Assembly (NCBI GenBank): GCA_004168015.1
Contig: SEYW01000014.1
Coordinates: 1-64,000 of the forward strand
Direction of reading: 5' to 3'
DNA length: 64,000 nucleotides
DNA from: Methylolobus aquaticus
Lineage (GTDB): Bacteria > Pseudomonadota > Gammaproteobacteria > Methylococcales > Methylococcaceae
Positions 62,626-64,000 of the stretch are shown here, piece after piece. The translations under genes were made by a program, and so were the position numbers. Every line of letters begins with the position of its first letter. Position 1 is the stretch's first letter. The notes under the pieces were generated by a model. The model was not told the DNA's origin, did no database searches, and worked only from the letters and a program-made list of their open reading frames with translations.

Positions 62626-63729
62626 ATGAGCAAGCGGCGCCCGTCGCCGCCTGTGCCCGATAGCATTCTGATCATCCGGCTCAGTGCGATCGGCGACATC
62701 ATCATGGCCTCCGGCGTGATTCCGTGTCTGCGCGCCGCTTTTCCCGCGGCGCGCATTGCCTGGTTGACCGAGGCCGGCAACGAGGCTTTGCTGCAGGCCA
62801 ATCCGCGCCTCGACCGGGTCTTCGTCTGGCCGCGCCGACGCTGGCGTGAAGACTGGAAGGTGGGCCGCCGCCGGGCCGTCTGGCGGGAATTCCATCAGCT
62901 CCGACAGGAGTTGAGGGGTCAGCGCTTCGACTGGATCCTCGACTTGCAGGGCTTGCTGAAGAGTGCGCTGTGGGCGCGGCTGGCTGGCGGCCGCCGCCGC
63001 ATCGGGCTCGGCTCGAAGGAGGGTTCGCAGTGGTTGATGACCGAGGTCGTCGACCGGCCGACCGAGAGCCCGCTGATCGGCAAGGAATACCGTCATCTGA
63101 TGAACGTCCTGGCCGCCGCGCCGGAACGATTCGCGATGGACATGGCGGTGTCGGCCGAGGCCGATCGCCACGCCTCCACGTTGTTGCACGGGTCCGGTGT
63201 CGTGGGACCGTTCGCGGTGTTCTGCCCGTTCACGACGCGGCCGCAGAAACACTGGTTCGACGAGCGTTGGGTGGAACTGGCGGTGCGAACACGCCGGGAG
63301 GCGGGCCTGGTGCCAGTGCTCGTTGGGGGGGCGGGCGACCGGGAGCGCGCCGCAGCGATCGTGCAGTCCAGCGTTGGCGCTGCAGTCAACCTGTGCGGCC
63401 GGACCCGGCTGGACGAGTGCGCCGCGGTGATCCGGAGGGCTGCGCTGGTGGTCGGCGTCGACACCGGAATGACGCATATGGGCATCGCGATGGGTCGGCC
63501 GAGCGTGACGCTGCTCGGTTCGACCGACCCGTATTTCGAGACCGGCACCGCCCATGGTCGGGTGCTCTATCACCGGCTGCCCTGCTATCCCTGCTACCGC
63601 CGGCCGACCTGCGGGGGTGAATTCACCTGTATGCGGATGCATACCGTCGAAGGCGTGTTCGACACGATGCAAGCGCTGCTGGCAGGGGCCGAGGCCGTTC
63701 CAACCGATCGTCAGGAGGGCAAGAGCTAA
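62626..63729 (+). CDS. Glycosyltransferase family 9 protein, heptosyltransferase-like
   Basis: A 367-residue ADP-heptose-type transferase. SILIIRLSAIGDIIMASGVIPCLRAAFP is the family start. PFTTRPQKHWFDERW and GGAGDRERAAAIVQ lie in the donor domain, and VVGVDTGMTHMGIAMGRPSVTLLGSTDP is the conserved C-terminal motif. It may be a core LPS enzyme or a related transferase. The ATG at 62626 is chosen over a GTG six bases earlier. Its stop directly abuts the next gene's GTG. Confidence 0.9.
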   Translation: MSKRRPSPPVPDSILIIRLSAIGDIIMASGVIPCLRAAFPAARIAWLTEAGNEALLQANPRLDRVFVWPRRRWREDWKVGRRRAVWREFHQLRQELRGQRFDWILDLQGLLKSALWARLAGGRRRIGLGSKEGSQWLMTEVVDRPTESPLIGKEYRHLMNVLAAAPERFAMDMAVSAEADRHASTLLHGSGVVGPFAVFCPFTTRPQKHWFDERWVELAVRTRREAGLVPVLVGGAGDRERAAAIVQSSVGAAVNLCGRTRLDECAAVIRRAALVVGVDTGMTHMGIAMGRPSVTLLGSTDPYFETGTAHGRVLYHRLPCYPCYRRPTCGGEFTCMRMHTVEGVFDTMQALLAGAEAVPTDRQEGKS

Positions 63730-64000
63730 GTGTGCGGAATAGCGGGAATCGTGCTGCGAGGTGCGGGGGTAACCGAGAACATGCTCGAGCCGATGGCGCA
63801 GCAGATGCGCCATCGCGGGCCCGACGGCTTCGGCTTTTTCACACACGAGGGTTTCGGCTTGGTGCACACGCGCCTGTCGATCATCGACCTGAGCGGCGGA
63901 CGTCAACCGATTCTCGGCGACGATGGCCAACTCGCCGTCGTTGCGAACGGCGAGATCTACAACTACATCGAACTGCGCGACGAACTGGAACAGTCCGGTC
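63730..64000 (+). CDS. asnB: Asparagine synthase (glutamine-hydrolysing), 5' end only
   Basis: The first 90 residues of a class II glutamine amidotransferase of the AsnB type, cut by the window edge. The start codon GTG gives M-C-G-I-A-G-I-V-L with the catalytic Cys2 exposed after Met removal. MRHRGPDGFGFF and HTRLSIIDLSGGRQPIL follow, and NGEIYNYIELRDEL holds the glutamine-site Asn-Gly. In polysaccharide clusters such enzymes amidate sugar acids or link amino groups. The C-terminal synthetase domain is not visible, so the exact function is open. Confidence 0.9.
   Translation, partial: MCGIAGIVLRGAGVTENMLEPMAQQMRHRGPDGFGFFTHEGFGLVHTRLSIIDLSGGRQPILGDDGQLAVVANGEIYNYIELRDELEQSG

Noticed and set aside
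61903-63930. A 675-codon minus-strand open frame opposite the sulfotransferase and GT9 genes
   Set aside because: It spans several well-supported genes on the other strand and shows only low-complexity Arg/His/Gln-rich sequence.

Overview
The window looks like a chromosomal segment of a GC-rich gammaproteobacterium. The evidence is the gene neighbourhoods: ilvA divergent from rpiA, rdgB-rph next to yicC-gmk, msrA beside hslO, pyrE near argB, ccmABC, plus pbpC, a yaiL-like DUF2058 gene, yqiA and apeB. A RegB/RegA-type redox two-component pair suggests a metabolically flexible organism, perhaps of the Chromatiales/Competibacter type. That placement is inference; no rRNA or other phylogenetic marker is present.

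Bases 1-3600 are a decayed accessory region: copies of a dispersed intergenic repeat, a lower-GC gene for a three-repeat propeller-like protein, a broken methyltransferase gene with an in-frame TGA, and a frameshifted, truncated IS110-type transposase. The IS remnant abuts the degraded end of a CheR domain. Beyond that lie two tandem giant sensor genes (3800-14052). The first is the surviving kinase/receiver part of a CheB-CheR-PAS-kinase protein. The second is an intact 2395-residue protein with CheB, CheR, about nine PAS domains, kinase, receiver and HPt. Another copy of the dispersed repeat follows.

Bases 14.5-31 kb are mostly housekeeping: an EVE-domain protein, ilvA, rpiA, a stand-alone F1 epsilon-like subunit translationally coupled to a cytidylate kinase-like protein, a Crp/Fnr regulator, rdgB, rph, a penicillin acylase, a YicC protein, gmk, regA-regB, an M48-like lipoprotein with an altered zinc motif, msrA and hslO. 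A compositionally odd ORF with a HEPN-like Rx5H motif sits directly behind gmk.

Bases 31-47.5 kb contain a PfkB kinase, a tiny putative membrane peptide, two adjacent bacterial-enhancer-binding-like ATPases that lack both the GAFTGA loop and a DNA-binding domain, an SDR enzyme, a small DUF6868-like membrane protein, an alpha/beta hydrolase with a sterol-desaturase-type enzyme, a DapA-family aldolase, YqiA, DUF3301, an AAA ATPase, a dicarboxylate symporter, DUF2058, a bestrophin, pbpC and a carboxylesterase.

Bases 47.5-64 kb hold MoxR, pyrE, a secreted beta-helix protein, argB, a GT4 glycosyltransferase, a ThyX with a non-canonical signature, a Stf0-type sulfotransferase, ccmABC without the rest of the ccm operon, an M18 aminopeptidase, and a compact glycan cluster: two GT4 enzymes, a sulfotransferase, a GT9 enzyme and the start of an asnB-type amidotransferase. 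Together the transferases suggest a sulfated surface polysaccharide, and the cluster runs off the right edge. No tRNA, rRNA, CRISPR array or phage module was recognised.
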